A stretch of DNA of 33,649 nucleotides. Source: Patescibacteria group bacterium. Lineage in GTDB: Bacteria; Patescibacteriota; Patescibacteriia; Magasanikbacterales; GWA2-37-8. Positions 7,127 through 15,531 of this stretch are shown here, piece by piece; position 1 is the stretch's first letter, and every line of letters begins with the position of its first letter. Location: the NCBI GenBank assembly GCA_028688375.1, contig JAQTYG010000001.1, positions 247,420 to 281,068 on the forward strand, given 5' to 3'. The position numbers and the translations under genes are program-made. The notes below the pieces were generated by a model that did not search any database, was not told the origin of the DNA, and saw only the letters and a program-made list of their open reading frames with translations.

Positions 7127-10100
7127 TTACGGACCGGTGAAGTGGATGAGAACGCCCTGCTCGATGCAGATACGTGTACTCCACGGACGAGCGAGGAAGT
7201 CGGCCTGAACCGACAAGCAACACTCCGGCTCCGGGTTGAACACGTCAGCTGGCGCTACATCACACCCATCGGGCCAACCATCGCAGTGAGGCATCGACAC
7301 GCCTGATTCATATTCCCAAGCAGGCGGTGACGAGTAACCCCAAATACAGTTGGAAGTCGCGGGGAGCAGATGGCAAGAACCATCCACACCACTGGGGCCG
7401 TCGGGATCACGATCCCAACAGTAGAGGTGTTCGCCCAAGTCGGTGTCCGGTTCGGGAATCGGCACGCAGGTGTGGGTTTCTCGCCCGCACCCGCCGACGC
7501 AGTTGTCCGCGGTCATGCACTCCACGCACTTCTGCGCGGAACAGTACTTGCCCGGGAAGCTGGAACACTCGGAATCGGTCTCCGTGTCCGTGGTGCTGGT
7601 GTCCGTGCAATCTGCAACCGTGGTCGTGTCGGTATCGCCGTCGCTGTCGCTGTCCGAATCGCTGTCGGAGTCGCTGTCCGAATCCGAGTCAGAGTCGGAA
7701 TCAGAGTCGCTATCCGAATCAGTATCGGAGTCAGCGTCCGAGTCCGGGCCGGCGTCAGGGCTAGCGTCGAGGCTGGCGTCCGGAGTGGTGGTGTCGGTGT
7801 CGCCGTCGGTGTCGGAATCCGTATCACCGTCGGTATCGCCGTCTGTGTCTCCGTCGGCATCAGTGTCCGTGCCTGTGTCAGTCGCAGTACCGGTATCGGT
7901 ATCTGTGCTGGCATCGGGTCCGGCATCTGGCACACCGCCGTCAGGAACAGGTTCGCAGGTCTCCGCGTCAGTGTCGCAGACGAGGTCGGTGTCGCATTCC
8001 TCCAGAGGAGGTGTTGCGCACGGCTCGCCTTCCGCGCCAACGCAAGTGCCACTGAACGGAATGCCCTGGCAAGCGTAACCGCAGGGAGAACAGACCGAAT
8101 AGGAAACCATGTCGCTGAGACAGATGGAATTGGAATCGCAATCGGCCGAGGTTGCCCACGCGCCGAGAGAGATGGAACCGGAACAGGAAGCAGATGCGCC
8201 GTTGCAGCGCTGAACAGTGGAGAGCGTCTGGGCATCGGCGCCGCAAACGTTTCCGGAACACCGCCACGCGATCGGAGTCGTGTTGCAAATGGTGGTGGAG
8301 TCGAGGAACGTGTCGCTCGGACACGTGGCCGAACTGCCAGTGCAGTTCTCTACGGCATCGCAAGGACCGGCCACGGCGCGGCACTCCGTCGTGCTCGGCT
8401 GGAACGAATCCGCCGGGCAGTTTGGAGAGCTGCCGGTGCAGGTGTCGGCGATATCGCAGATACCAGCCGAAGCGCGGCACTCGGTGCTGGCCGGTTCGAA
8501 ACTATCTGCAGGGCAGACGGCGTCGAGGCCGGTGCAGTACTCGGGTGTATCGCAATTGCTGGCGTCTATTCGGCACAGGATGAAGTCGAACTCGAATTCG
8601 TCGGTCGGACAGAGCCCGTTGCCGTCGCAGTACTCGGCGATATCGCAACCGCCGGGGGCGATGGGTCGGCACTCCGTAGTATCCGGCTCCCAGTTGACAT
8701 CACACGTCCCGACGCCATCGCAGGTGTCGGCGTGATTGCAGATGTCTTCTGTGGAATCACCGCACGTGGTACCAGCCGGCTCGAAGAGCCCGGTCAGGTC
8801 GCAACACTCGCTACCGGCGACGCAGTCGCCAGTGTCCGTGCCCGTGTCAGTGTCCGTGCCAGTATCGGTGTCGGTTCCCGTGTCCGTGCCGGTATCGCTA
8901 CCAGTGTCGGTCGTGGAACCAGTGTCCGTGCTGGCATCAGGAGCGGCGTCGGGTCCGGCGTCCATGCTGGCGTCCATGCCAGCGTCGATGGGCGTGCCCG
9001 TGTCCGTGTCGGAATCGGAGTCAGCGTCAGTGTCGCCGTCCGTGTCTCCGTCGGTGTCCGAATCAGTGTCACCGTCAGTGTCGGAATCAGAATCCGTATC
9101 CGGGCCGGCGTCGAAGCCAGCGTCGAACCCGCTGTCGGGTCCGGCATCGGGAACATCGGTGTCCCCGTCCGTATCCGAATCGGTATCTCCGTCCGTGTCA
9201 CCGTCGGTGTCAGCGTCAGTATCGGTATCCGTGCCCGTATCGGTCACGGTTCCAGTGTCGGTGTCCGTACCAGCGTCCACGGCCGCGTCAATGCCGGAAT
9301 CAATCCCAGCGTCGAAGAGGGTCGTGTCCGTGTCGGAATCGGAGTCGGTATCGGAGTCAGTATCTCCGTCCGTGTCACCGTCAGTGTCGGAATCGGAATC
9401 CGTATCCGGGCCGGCGTCGAAGCCAGCGTCGAACCCGCTGTCGGGTCCGGCATCCAGATCGGAATCAGAATCCGTGTCCGTGTCGGAGTCGGTGTCACCA
9501 TCGGTGTCGCCATCGGTATCGGAGTCAGTATCTCCGTCCGTGTCCGTGCCCGTGTCAGTCACAGTACCGGTGTCGGTATCTGTGCTGGCGTCAGGGGCGG
9601 CATCAGGCGCTGCGTCCATGCCGGCGTCGATGATGGCGGTGTCAGTGACCGAACCCGTGTCCGTGTCGCTGTCGGTGTCGGAGTCAGTATCTCCATCCGT
9701 GTCCGTGCCCGTGTCAGTCACAGTACCGGTGTCGGTATCTGTGCTGGCGTCAGGTCCGGAATCCGGACCAGCATCCAGACTGGCGTCCGGAGCGGCGTCG
9801 GGTCCGGCATCCATGCCGGTATCCGTGCCCGTGTCCGTGTCGGAATCAGAATCCGTATCACCGTCGGCGTCTCCGTCGGTGTCGCCATCCGTATCGCCGT
9901 CAGCATCAGAATCGGTATCACCGTCCGTGTCACCGTCGGTATCCGAATCAGTGTCACCGTCCGTATCGCCGTCGGTGTCACCATCCGTATCTCCGTCAGT
10001 GTCGGAATCAGAATCCGTATCCGGGCCGGCGTCGAAGCCAGCGTCGAACCCGCTGTCGGGTCCGGCATCCAGATCGGAATCAGAATCCGTGTCCGTGTCG

Positions 10101-11239
10101 GAGTCGGTGTCACCATCGGTGTCGCCATCGGTATCGGAGTCAGTATCTCCGTCCGTGTCCGTGCCCGTGTCAGTCACAGTACCGGTGTCGGTATCTGTGC
10201 TGGCGTCAGGTCCGGAATCCGGACCAGCGTCGCTTCCTGAAGAAGCCGGCGCGCAGAACGCTTCTGACGCGCAGATGTCTCCCGGAAATCCCAGCGGTGC
10301 TGTACAGCACTCGGGCACCGGGTAGCGTGTCGGGCAGGGCGGACTGGCAGGCGGTTGGAAACTCAACTCACACGGTGGAATGGGTTCACCCAATGTCCAC
10401 CCACTAGCCGGTGACCAGTACCTGCATCCATCGGCCCAGAGAGCCTCGCAGGTTCCGCCCGTTGTGACCCCAAGACCATCGAGGTCCAAATCCCAGCAGT
10501 AGTTGCCTTGCGTGAGATCGGGGGCGGGCACGTCGTCGCAGGTCATGCTCTCGACGAGCCAAGCCTGTCCAGGCGCGCAACCGATGAGCGGATCGCAGAC
10601 GTCGGAATCAGAATCCGTATCCGCGTCCGTATCACCGTCCGTGTCACCGTCGGTGTCACCATCCGTATCGCCGTCCGTGTCGCCGTCTGTGTCACCGTCG
10701 GTATCTCCGTCGGTGTCAGCGTCCGTATCGCCGTCGGAGTCACCATCAGTGTCCCCGTCGGTATCGGAACTGCTGTCGGGAGCGGCGTCGTTGGCATCCG
10801 GACCGCTATCGTTGGCATCCGGACCAGCGTCACCCGTATCGGTTCCGGCATCAGAGTCGCCGTCGGAGTCACCATCAGTGTCCCCGTCCGTGTCTCCATC
10901 CGTATCACCGTCAGTGTCGCCGTCTGTGTCGGAGTCGGTGTCGGTATCGGTATCACCGTCCGTATCTCCATCAGTATCCGTATCGCCATCCGTATCGCCG
11001 TCTGTGTCGGCATCACCGTCGGTATCTCCGTCGGTGTCAGCGTCGGTGTCCGAATCCGTGTCGGTATCACCATCTGTGTCCGTGTCGCCGTCCGTATCAC
11101 CGTCCGCGTCAGTGTCATTGTCACCATCCGCGTCAGTGTCGGACGTCCCGCCGTCGTAGGCCGCGAACCCGTTGCCGGGGTTCGGCGACAAACAACCGGC
11201 GAGCGCCAAGCTTGCCAGTACCAAAACGATCGTTCTCAT
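7127..11239 (-). CDS. Giant Asp-rich, Cys-rich lipoprotein (1370 aa)
   Basis: A lipoprotein signal peptide ends LALAGC, with the lipidated Cys at 16, followed by LSPNPGNGFAAYDGG. Then come alternating blocks: Asp-Thr/Ser/Gly/Ala tracts (about 30-215); an eight-cysteine domain (about 247-328); further Asp tracts (about 335-800); disintegrin-like Cys repeats of the form CDxxDxCTGSSxxCPxDxF-x-P-x(3)-TECR (about 805-1100); a short Asp tract; and a second eight-cysteine domain (1273-1362). The Asp tracts resemble calcium-binding rod repeats, so an extended surface stalk is likely, but no function is known. The style is familiar from Myxococcota surface lipoproteins and unexpected beside Patescibacteria-type genes. 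Shine-Dalgarno GAGGAGGG lies 4 nt before the ATG. Codons are GC-rich but more mixed in the repeats than in the other high-GC genes. Long frames on the opposite strand are side effects of the repeat codons. Confidence 0.9.
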   Translation of the reverse strand: MRTIVLVLASLALAGCLSPNPGNGFAAYDGGTSDTDADGDNDTDADGDTDGDTDTDGDTDTDSDTDADTDGDTDGDADTDGDTDGDTDTDGDTDGDTDTDTDSDTDGDTDGDTDGDTDGDTDGDSDGDSDAGTDTGDAGPDANDSGPDANDAAPDSSSDTDGDTDGDSDGDTDADTDGDTDGDTDGDTDGDTDGDTDGDTDGDTDADTDSDSDVCDPLIGCAPGQAWLVESMTCDDVPAPDLTQGNYCWDLDLDGLGVTTGGTCEALWADGCRYWSPASGWTLGEPIPPCELSFQPPASPPCPTRYPVPECCTAPLGFPGDICASEAFCAPASSGSDAGPDSGPDASTDTDTGTVTDTGTDTDGDTDSDTDGDTDGDTDSDTDTDSDSDLDAGPDSGFDAGFDAGPDTDSDSDTDGDTDGDTDGDTDGDTDSDTDGDTDGDTDSDADGDTDGDTDGDADGDTDSDSDTDTGTDTGMDAGPDAAPDASLDAGPDSGPDASTDTDTGTVTDTGTDTDGDTDSDTDSDTDTGSVTDTAIIDAGMDAAPDAAPDASTDTDTGTVTDTGTDTDGDTDSDTDGDTDGDTDSDTDTDSDSDLDAGPDSGFDAGFDAGPDTDSDSDTDGDTDGDTDSDTDSDSDTDTTLFDAGIDSGIDAAVDAGTDTDTGTVTDTGTDTDTDADTDGDTDGDTDSDTDGDTDVPDAGPDSGFDAGFDAGPDTDSDSDTDGDTDSDTDGDTDGDTDADSDSDTDTGTPIDAGMDASMDAGPDAAPDASTDTGSTTDTGSDTGTDTGTDTDTGTDTDTGTDTGDCVAGSECCDLTGLFEPAGTTCGDSTEDICNHADTCDGVGTCDVNWEPDTTECRPIAPGGCDIAEYCDGNGLCPTDEFEFDFILCRIDASNCDTPEYCTGLDAVCPADSFEPASTECRASAGICDIADTCTGSSPNCPADSFQPSTTECRAVAGPCDAVENCTGSSATCPSDTFLDSTTICNTTPIAWRCSGNVCGADAQTLSTVQRCNGASASCSGSISLGAWATSADCDSNSICLSDMVSYSVCSPCGYACQGIPFSGTCVGAEGEPCATPPLEECDTDLVCDTDAETCEPVPDGGVPDAGPDASTDTDTGTATDTGTDTDADGDTDGDTDGDTDSDTDGDTDTTTPDASLDASPDAGPDSDADSDTDSDSDSDSDSDSDSDSDSDSDSDSDSDGDTDTTTVADCTDTSTTDTETDSECSSFPGKYCSAQKCVECMTADNCVGGCGRETHTCVPIPEPDTDLGEHLYCWDRDPDGPSGVDGSCHLLPATSNCIWGYSSPPAWEYESGVSMPHCDGWPDGCDVAPADVFNPEPECCLSVQADFLARPWSTRICIEQGVLIHFTGP
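9378..9595. repeat. 218-bp direct repeat, copy 1 (in the giant lipoprotein gene)
   Basis: This block matches 9993-10210 with one visible mismatch, at an offset of 615 bp. Its first 77 bp have a further match at 9072-9148, and its last 50 bp or so at about 9701-9755. In the protein it encodes an Asp tract plus the LDAGPDSGFDAGFDAGPD spacer. Confidence 0.85.
9993..10210. repeat. 218-bp direct repeat, copy 2 (in the giant lipoprotein gene)
   Basis: Near-identical to 9378-9595. The near identity at DNA level, in a gene where synonymous codons otherwise vary freely, points to recent segmental duplication or gene conversion. Confidence 0.85.
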
Positions 11240-11562
11240 GGCACCCTCCTCTTTTTCCTCTGTTTTATGGACGCGCCTCGCGTCCTTGTTTGCTTCCTAT
11301 TTCTGAAAACTCAAACCTTGAATTGTTATAGAACAAACCCTTTCACCGCTAGGCGGTTGAGGAGGGCACCCTCTTTTTGCCAACAACTTTTTGCTGGCAC
11401 AAAAAGATCTCCCTCTGTTAATGGGCTCGGTAAATTAAATATACCTCATCGGCTTATATATACCTAATTATTAATACGATTAATGGCCCCGACCCGTGAC
11501 GGCCAAATCATGGTCTTTTTAACTGTTTTTTCTCTCAAACTACACTAAATTTGTAACACGGA
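11240..11562 (-). promoter_or_regulatory. Long structured leader of the giant lipoprotein mRNA
   Basis: About 320 nt lie between the promoter and the ATG, with no ORF of its own. In the RNA sense it holds an ACCGC-cta-GCGGT hairpin (near 11346-11358), a GCCCUCCUC segment (11359-11367) that can pair with the Shine-Dalgarno GAGGAGGG at 11244-11251, and a GGACGCG-agg-CGCGUCC hairpin (11269-11285) ending 29 nt before the start codon. The stretch RAGAGGGTGCC before the anti-SD also imitates the real ribosome site. A translational switch is possible but unproven. Confidence 0.5.
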
Positions 11563-11591
11563 AATATAACATAAAAATGAAAGAATGTCAA
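11563..11591 (-). promoter_or_regulatory. Sigma70 promoter with extended -10
   Basis: TTGACA, 17 nt ending TGT, then TATATT on the minus strand. RNA should start near 11556 and serve the giant lipoprotein gene. Confidence 0.8.
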
Positions 11592-11599
11592 GAGCTTTT

Positions 11600-11645
11600 C
11601 AGTTCACAGTTCACAATGCGCGGTTCACAGTTCACAGTTCACAAT
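11600..11645. repeat. Tandem gttcaca words
   Basis: Five copies of a gttcaca unit in two clusters separated by atgcgcg, just upstream of the giant lipoprotein promoter. It could be a short-period repeat or a binding-site array; nothing in the sequence decides. Confidence 0.7.
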
Positions 11646-11678
11646 ACCACGCATTTTATGGGGGGTGTTAAAAACAAA

Positions 11679-11713
11679 AGAACCCAGGCACGAGGCCCGG
11701 GTTCTTTTTTTTC
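11679..11713. terminator. Intrinsic terminator downstream of the 664-aa lipoprotein gene
   Basis: The stem agaaccc-a-ggc / gcc-c-gggttct has one mismatch. It is followed by eight T on the plus strand and by ttcttttgttttt on the minus strand, so it can stop transcription from either side. Confidence 0.8.
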
Positions 11714-11755
11714 ATCTGAGATCATCTGAGAGATTGACAATCTCAAGTGGATGGT

Positions 11756-11784
11756 GGGCGGCTTCTTGAGAAAGAAAGCCGCCC
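11756..11784. terminator. GC hairpin after the 664-aa lipoprotein gene
   Basis: Perfect 8-bp arms gggcggct / agccgccc around a 13-nt loop, 32 bp past the stop codon. There is no T-run next to it, so it may protect the 3' end ahead of the terminator at 11679-11713. Confidence 0.55.
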
Positions 11785-11815
11785 GAGAAAAGAGCAAAGG
11801 TGGGTAGAGAACCGG

Positions 11816-13810
11816 CTACGAACCGGAGATGTAGGTGGAGACCATGATGTCTCCGTCCGTCGTCTCCACGAGGTGTCCGTAGCACTCCCGGTCGTTGACC
11901 CACGTGTCCAGTCGGACAGGCAGGCAACGCTCGATGATCGGAACGGCATGGCCGTCCGAACACCGGAACGAATCCGGGATGGAAGTGTAAGTCGCCACGG
12001 CCGGAGAGTATCCGTACCCGTAGTACTCGCACATCCCATGTTCGCTGCCGACTTTGTAGCCGCGCGACCATGTTCCCTGTTCGTTCGTTTCCGGGTTGGC
12101 GCAGATACCGTCGTACTTCCAACGGTAGGTGACGCCACTGATGGTCTCGAACCGGGTGCTGACGATCCAGCACACGGCGCTCCCGTAGCAGGAGGTGTTC
12201 TGGTCGCACTCGGCGGTCACACAGCGGCCCTCGGCGCAAGCTTGGCCGTTCGGGCACTGGTGGTCCTTGTCGTTGACCACGCACTCGCGGGCAACGCACT
12301 CACCCTGTTCGCAGATCTCTCCTGCGGGGCAGAAGAAATCGTTGAACGAACCGCACTCAGCGTTCGCGTCGCAGTGGGCCGTGCCATCAACCCGGCAAAC
12401 CTCCGCGGTGTTGCAGGTGTCAATGACATCCCAGAAACCGAGGACGCAATGCTGTGCCTCGCTACCGAGGCAACGGTAGGCACCAGAAGTGCAGACCGGG
12501 GGCATCTCGCAGATGCCGTCCGTGCAGATCTGACCGCTCGCGCAATCTTCCGCACTGGCCCAGTGGCCGCTGACGCAGATTCTGTACGAATTGCTATCCG
12601 TACATTCACGCGCGCCGTTGACGCACTCGTTGACCACGCAGATGCCGCTGGTGCAGACCTGATTGGCCGCGCAATCCTCGGCGTCGGCCCACTGGCCGTT
12701 GACGCAGATTCTGTATGAATTGCTATCCGTACACTCGCGCGCGCCGTTGGTGCAGACGTTCCCCTCCACGCAAACGTAGAGGTCTTCGTCGCAGATTAGA
12801 CCGGACTCGGTGCAGTTCTGGAGAACTTCCCACTTACCAGAGTAGCACTTTCGAAGCTTATTGCTCGCGCAATCGTATGCTCCGTTGGTGCACTCCGAGC
12901 CGGGGAGGCAGGTGCCGGTGGCGTCGTCGCAGAGATAACCGCTCGCGCAGTTCTCGGCGCCGGCCCAAAAGCCGTTGACGCAAATGCGGTAGGAATCTCC
13001 GTCCGTGCACTCGCGCTCGTTGGCCTGGCACTCGTAGCAGCCGAACCCGTTGGAATCGTAGTCGGCGCAGAAGCGACCGGAATCGTTCGCGTCGCAGTCG
13101 GTGTCTGGCTTCCATTGGCCGCATTCACCACAGACCCAGAGCATCTGTCCCGTGGCACACTTGTACTCACCGGGGTTACAGACCTTGGTATCCGTGCCAC
13201 AGTCCGTGTCGCCGTCGCTGTCGGAATCCGAATCGGAATCGGAATCGCTGTCCGAGTCCGTGTCCGCGCCGGTGTCGGTCTCCGGAAGCACGTAGCAATC
13301 CCATACGCTGCCAATGACATTGCAGGTCATGTGTACGTGTTCGCGGATTCCTTCCAGCAAGCAATCGGACTCGTTGGTCCACTGGCCGTTCTCGCAGGAC
13401 TGGAGCATATCGGCGGCGCAACGCTTGGCGCCGTCCGAACACTCGCTCGTGTCCGAGCCCGTGTCCGTGTCGCCATCGCTGTCGCTGTCCGTGTCGGCAT
13501 CCGTGTCGGCGTCGGTATCCGCGTCCGTGTCGCAATCCGAATCACTGTCCGTGTCCGAATCGCTATCCGAATCCGCATCCGTGTCGCCCGTGCCGCTGTC
13601 CGTGTCCGTGTCGCCATCGCTGTCCGAGTCACTGTCGGAGTCGCTGTCGGAATCGGAATCGCTGTCCGCGTCCGTGTCCGCATCGGAGTCAGCGTCGCTG
13701 TCCGCGTCGCTGCCGGTGTCGGTGTTGAGCTCGTCCGGATTGCCCGGATCGGTGAGGCATCCCATGATGCCCGTTGCGATCGCCAGAACCACGACCATGA
13801 TCTTCGTCAT
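11816..13810 (-). CDS. Cys-rich lipoprotein with Asp-Ser/Thr tract (664 aa)
   Basis: The signal peptide runs MTKIMVVVLAIATGIMGC, with the lipid-accepting Cys at 18. Residues about 30-120 and 178-200 are Asp-Ser/Asp-Thr repeats. The rest is a series of short Cys modules of about 45 residues, with the pattern C-x-NGAREC-TDSNSYRICVNGQWADAEDCA-x-NQVC-x-GIC, repeated with variation five or more times. The C-terminal 130 residues form a different, Cys-containing globular region with SAVCWIVSTRFE and SFRCSDGHAVP. The modules recall Cys-rich surface proteins of Myxococcota. A surface-exposed, disulfide-rich adhesin or matrix protein is an inference. Third codon positions are almost all G or C. GGGAG lies 9 nt before the ATG. 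It follows the 347-aa barrel gene by 204 bp and may share its promoter. Confidence 0.9.
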   Translation of the reverse strand: MTKIMVVVLAIATGIMGCLTDPGNPDELNTDTGSDADSDADSDADTDADSDSDSDSDSDSDSDSDGDTDTDSGTGDTDADSDSDSDTDSDSDCDTDADTDADTDADTDSDSDGDTDTGSDTSECSDGAKRCAADMLQSCENGQWTNESDCLLEGIREHVHMTCNVIGSVWDCYVLPETDTGADTDSDSDSDSDSDSDSDGDTDCGTDTKVCNPGEYKCATGQMLWVCGECGQWKPDTDCDANDSGRFCADYDSNGFGCYECQANERECTDGDSYRICVNGFWAGAENCASGYLCDDATGTCLPGSECTNGAYDCASNKLRKCYSGKWEVLQNCTESGLICDEDLYVCVEGNVCTNGARECTDSNSYRICVNGQWADAEDCAANQVCTSGICVVNECVNGARECTDSNSYRICVSGHWASAEDCASGQICTDGICEMPPVCTSGAYRCLGSEAQHCVLGFWDVIDTCNTAEVCRVDGTAHCDANAECGSFNDFFCPAGEICEQGECVARECVVNDKDHQCPNGQACAEGRCVTAECDQNTSCYGSAVCWIVSTRFETISGVTYRWKYDGICANPETNEQGTWSRGYKVGSEHGMCEYYGYGYSPAVATYTSIPDSFRCSDGHAVPIIERCLPVRLDTWVNDRECYGHLVETTDGDIMVSTYISGS

Positions 13811-13831
13811 GATGTTTTCTCCCTTTTCAAA

Positions 13832-13847
13832 TCCGCCTACAGGCGGA
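13832..13847 (-). promoter_or_regulatory. Leader hairpin before the 664-aa lipoprotein start
   Basis: TCCGCC-tgta-GGCGGA in the RNA sense, ending 21 nt before the ATG, just ahead of the GGGAG ribosome site. It is one of eight such leader hairpins in the high-GC genes. Confidence 0.6.
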
Positions 13848-14014
13848 GCAGTTACGTTTCTTGATTGGTTCTCTATGTCAATGAGCGTTTATGGGCGCTC
13901 TGTTATGTCCCATCTTCTGTCCACTTCGCTTGCGCGATATGAACAAGAGTTGGGGGGCCGGCGCGTGGTTACGCTACCGGCCCAAGATGTGTCACCGCCC
14001 GATGGCGGATGACT

Positions 14015-15058
14015 TTAGAGGAAGGAAAGGCCGAGGATGAACGTCCCGGCGATGTAGCAGTCCCACGGAATGGCGTCGGGATGACCCGGGGTGTTGTCCC
14101 AGTCGGAGTAGCCGACTACGTCGACCGTGCCGGTTATGAAGAACCGGACGGGATTCTCGTGGGCCGTGTTGACCCGGAGCATCAGACCGCCACCGTAGGC
14201 GGAGAAGCTGGTGTTCCGTTCCGTCTCTACCGGCTTCATCGACGCGGCCAAAGCGTTGCCGCCGATCGCGCCGTATTTCCACTGGTAGAAAACGTTGACC
14301 GAGCCGAAGGCCACCATCTGGCCTCCGACGTCCAGGTCATAGTCCGAACCACCGCCGACGACCCCCGTCAGCTCCAGATGGACGCTGTCCGACAGCCGGT
14401 AGACGATGCCGAGACCGCCGCCACCACCGAAGAACTTCGGGGTGAAAGCGAACCCGCCGACGACTTCCAGGTCGAAAGCTTCCAACAGGCCGCCAACGTC
14501 CTTCTCGAGCTTGTCCATGCGCTTGTCCTGAACCTTCTGCTCGCCGCCGATTTTCTCGTGCTCCCGGTCGTTCTTGTCGGCGCGCTTTTCCAGATCGCCA
14601 ACTCGTGCTTCCAGAAGGTCGCGCAAGTTCACGATGAGCAGATCGACGTCGGCCTTAGAGTAGTAGTCTTTGCCGAGAACCACCAGCACCCTCTCGTTGA
14701 AGGGCTTCTGAATCTCCGGCGGAAGCTTGGCCGCATCTTCGGCCAACTTCTTGACCTTGGCCTTCTTGGCCGGCTTGGCGCAGGTCACACACTTCTTCAT
14801 CTCGGCCAGGTCATTTTTGAGGACTTCGAACTGAGCTTTCAAGTCGGCACATTCAGCCTGCGCGTTCGCGCAGATCGCATAGCCCCTGTTGCACTGGTTG
14901 ACCTGTTCGCAGAAACTCGGCGCGGGCGCGTTGGGCGCGAATCCGCTTCCGGAATTCGCGGGCGGCCAGACGTCGCCGCTTCGGGTGAACCCCTGGGCGA
15001 CGACCGTGGTGGAGAACGAGAACAGGACCGCGATCACGATGATGGCGACGTTCTTCAT
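14015..15058 (-). CDS. Secreted coiled-coil protein with probable C-terminal beta-barrel (347 aa)
   Basis: The Sec signal peptide runs MKNVAIIVIAVLFSFSTTVVAQ. A Pro/Ser-rich segment and a small Cys cluster (FCEQVNQCNRGYAICANAQAEC, split by spacing typical of helices, plus KKCVTC) follow. Residues about 70-200 are charged helices with heptad-like spacing. Residues about 205-347 alternate hydrophobic and polar residues with Gly/aromatic strands (FAFTPKFFGGGGGLGIVYRL, SVNVFYQWKYGAIGG) and end GLSFL, as outer-membrane barrels of diderm bacteria do. The layout matches the 465-aa protein encoded further right. A barrel implies an outer membrane, which Patescibacteria are thought to lack, so placement in the cell is an open question. 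RBS AAGGAG lies 8 nt before the ATG. Codons are strongly GC-ended. Confidence 0.85.
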   Translation of the reverse strand: MKNVAIIVIAVLFSFSTTVVAQGFTRSGDVWPPANSGSGFAPNAPAPSFCEQVNQCNRGYAICANAQAECADLKAQFEVLKNDLAEMKKCVTCAKPAKKAKVKKLAEDAAKLPPEIQKPFNERVLVVLGKDYYSKADVDLLIVNLRDLLEARVGDLEKRADKNDREHEKIGGEQKVQDKRMDKLEKDVGGLLEAFDLEVVGGFAFTPKFFGGGGGLGIVYRLSDSVHLELTGVVGGGSDYDLDVGGQMVAFGSVNVFYQWKYGAIGGNALAASMKPVETERNTSFSAYGGGLMLRVNTAHENPVRFFITGTVDVVGYSDWDNTPGHPDAIPWDCYIAGTFILGLSFL

Positions 15059-15072
15059 GGTGGTATCTCCTT

Positions 15073-15085
15073 GCCGCGTTGCGGC
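15073..15085 (-). promoter_or_regulatory. Leader hairpin before the 347-aa barrel gene
   Basis: GCCGC-aac-GCGGC in the RNA sense, ending 14 nt before the ATG and abutting the AAGGAG site. A second imperfect hairpin (GACC..GCGGC / GCCGC..GGTC, about 15092-15117) lies just upstream. Confidence 0.6.
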
Positions 15086-15276
15086 TTAAAAGACCGCGCG
15101 GCTTCGCCGCTCTGGTCGGCTGTACGTTGTTTGTTTTTCTGTTTCTTCCTCTATATATTTCAAAGAGCCTGGAATTTTTTCCAGCAGGGATTTCCCCTGT
15201 CCGCGTCCGTCGCGTTGGCAACAGGCACAGAATAAGAGAAACTCACTGGCTTAATAGAGTTGTATATTAACAGATA

Positions 15277-15305
15277 AGTATAGCATACTTTTGTGTTTTT
15301 GTCAA
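15277..15305 (-). promoter_or_regulatory. Sigma70 promoter with extended -10 for the barrel gene
   Basis: TTGACA, 17 nt ending TGC, then TATACT on the minus strand. RNA should start near 15270, giving a leader of about 210 nt. The perfect hairpin ccccgac-gcaag-gtcgggg (15306-15324) touches the -35 box on its upstream side. Confidence 0.85.
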
Positions 15306-15392
15306 CCCCGACGCAAGGTCGGGGCAGGGGCCTATTTGCCTATTCTTGGCTAACCTATCAGGGGTTCTTCTATTGTAAAGGCCGATATTAAA

Positions 15393-15525
15393 CGAAAAAC
15401 CTCTCCTTTTGAGAGAGTTTATGCGCCTTTCCGCAGTCAAATGGGACACGGTAGGCTAAGATAAGCGGTTTTTGGCCCATGCCTCTCTCAAAACATTGGC
15501 CAAAATAAGCTTTTGAATTTTTACA
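15393..15525 (-). ncRNA. Possible small RNA from an intergenic promoter
   Basis: A strong promoter at 15532-15560 fires into about 130 nt ending at a CTCTC-aaaag-GAGAG hairpin and five T (15417-15395). In the RNA sense the first part has UUUUGGCC...GGCCAAAA arms around a 20-nt loop. A 31-codon frame starts MGQKPLILAYRV, but GAGAGG sits only 1 nt before its ATG, so it is doubtful. The terminator stem is short, and read-through to the barrel gene is possible. Confidence 0.35.
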
Positions 15526-15531
15526 ATGGAT

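Noticed and set aside
7370..10325. Very long open frames on the plus strand (956 and 529 codons) across the giant lipoprotein gene
   Set aside because: They arise because the complements of GAY, ACN, TCN and GGN codons rarely make stops. They read as monotonous Val/Arg/Gly or Ser/Pro/Val repeats, have no promoter or ribosome site, and the minus-strand frame has a lipoprotein signal and organised Cys domains.
7600..11150. CRISPR-like regular short repeats
   Set aside because: The periodicity is 6 nt (two codons) with variable units and no unique spacers of constant length. It is coding repeat DNA.
14009..15235. 408-codon plus-strand frame opposite the 347-aa barrel gene
   Set aside because: High GC lowers stop frequency; the minus-strand product has a signal peptide, coiled coil and barrel, plus promoter and ribosome site, so this is a shadow.
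15267..15449. 60-codon minus-strand ORF
   Set aside because: It runs through a promoter and a terminator-like hairpin, has no ribosome site and shows no protein-like pattern.
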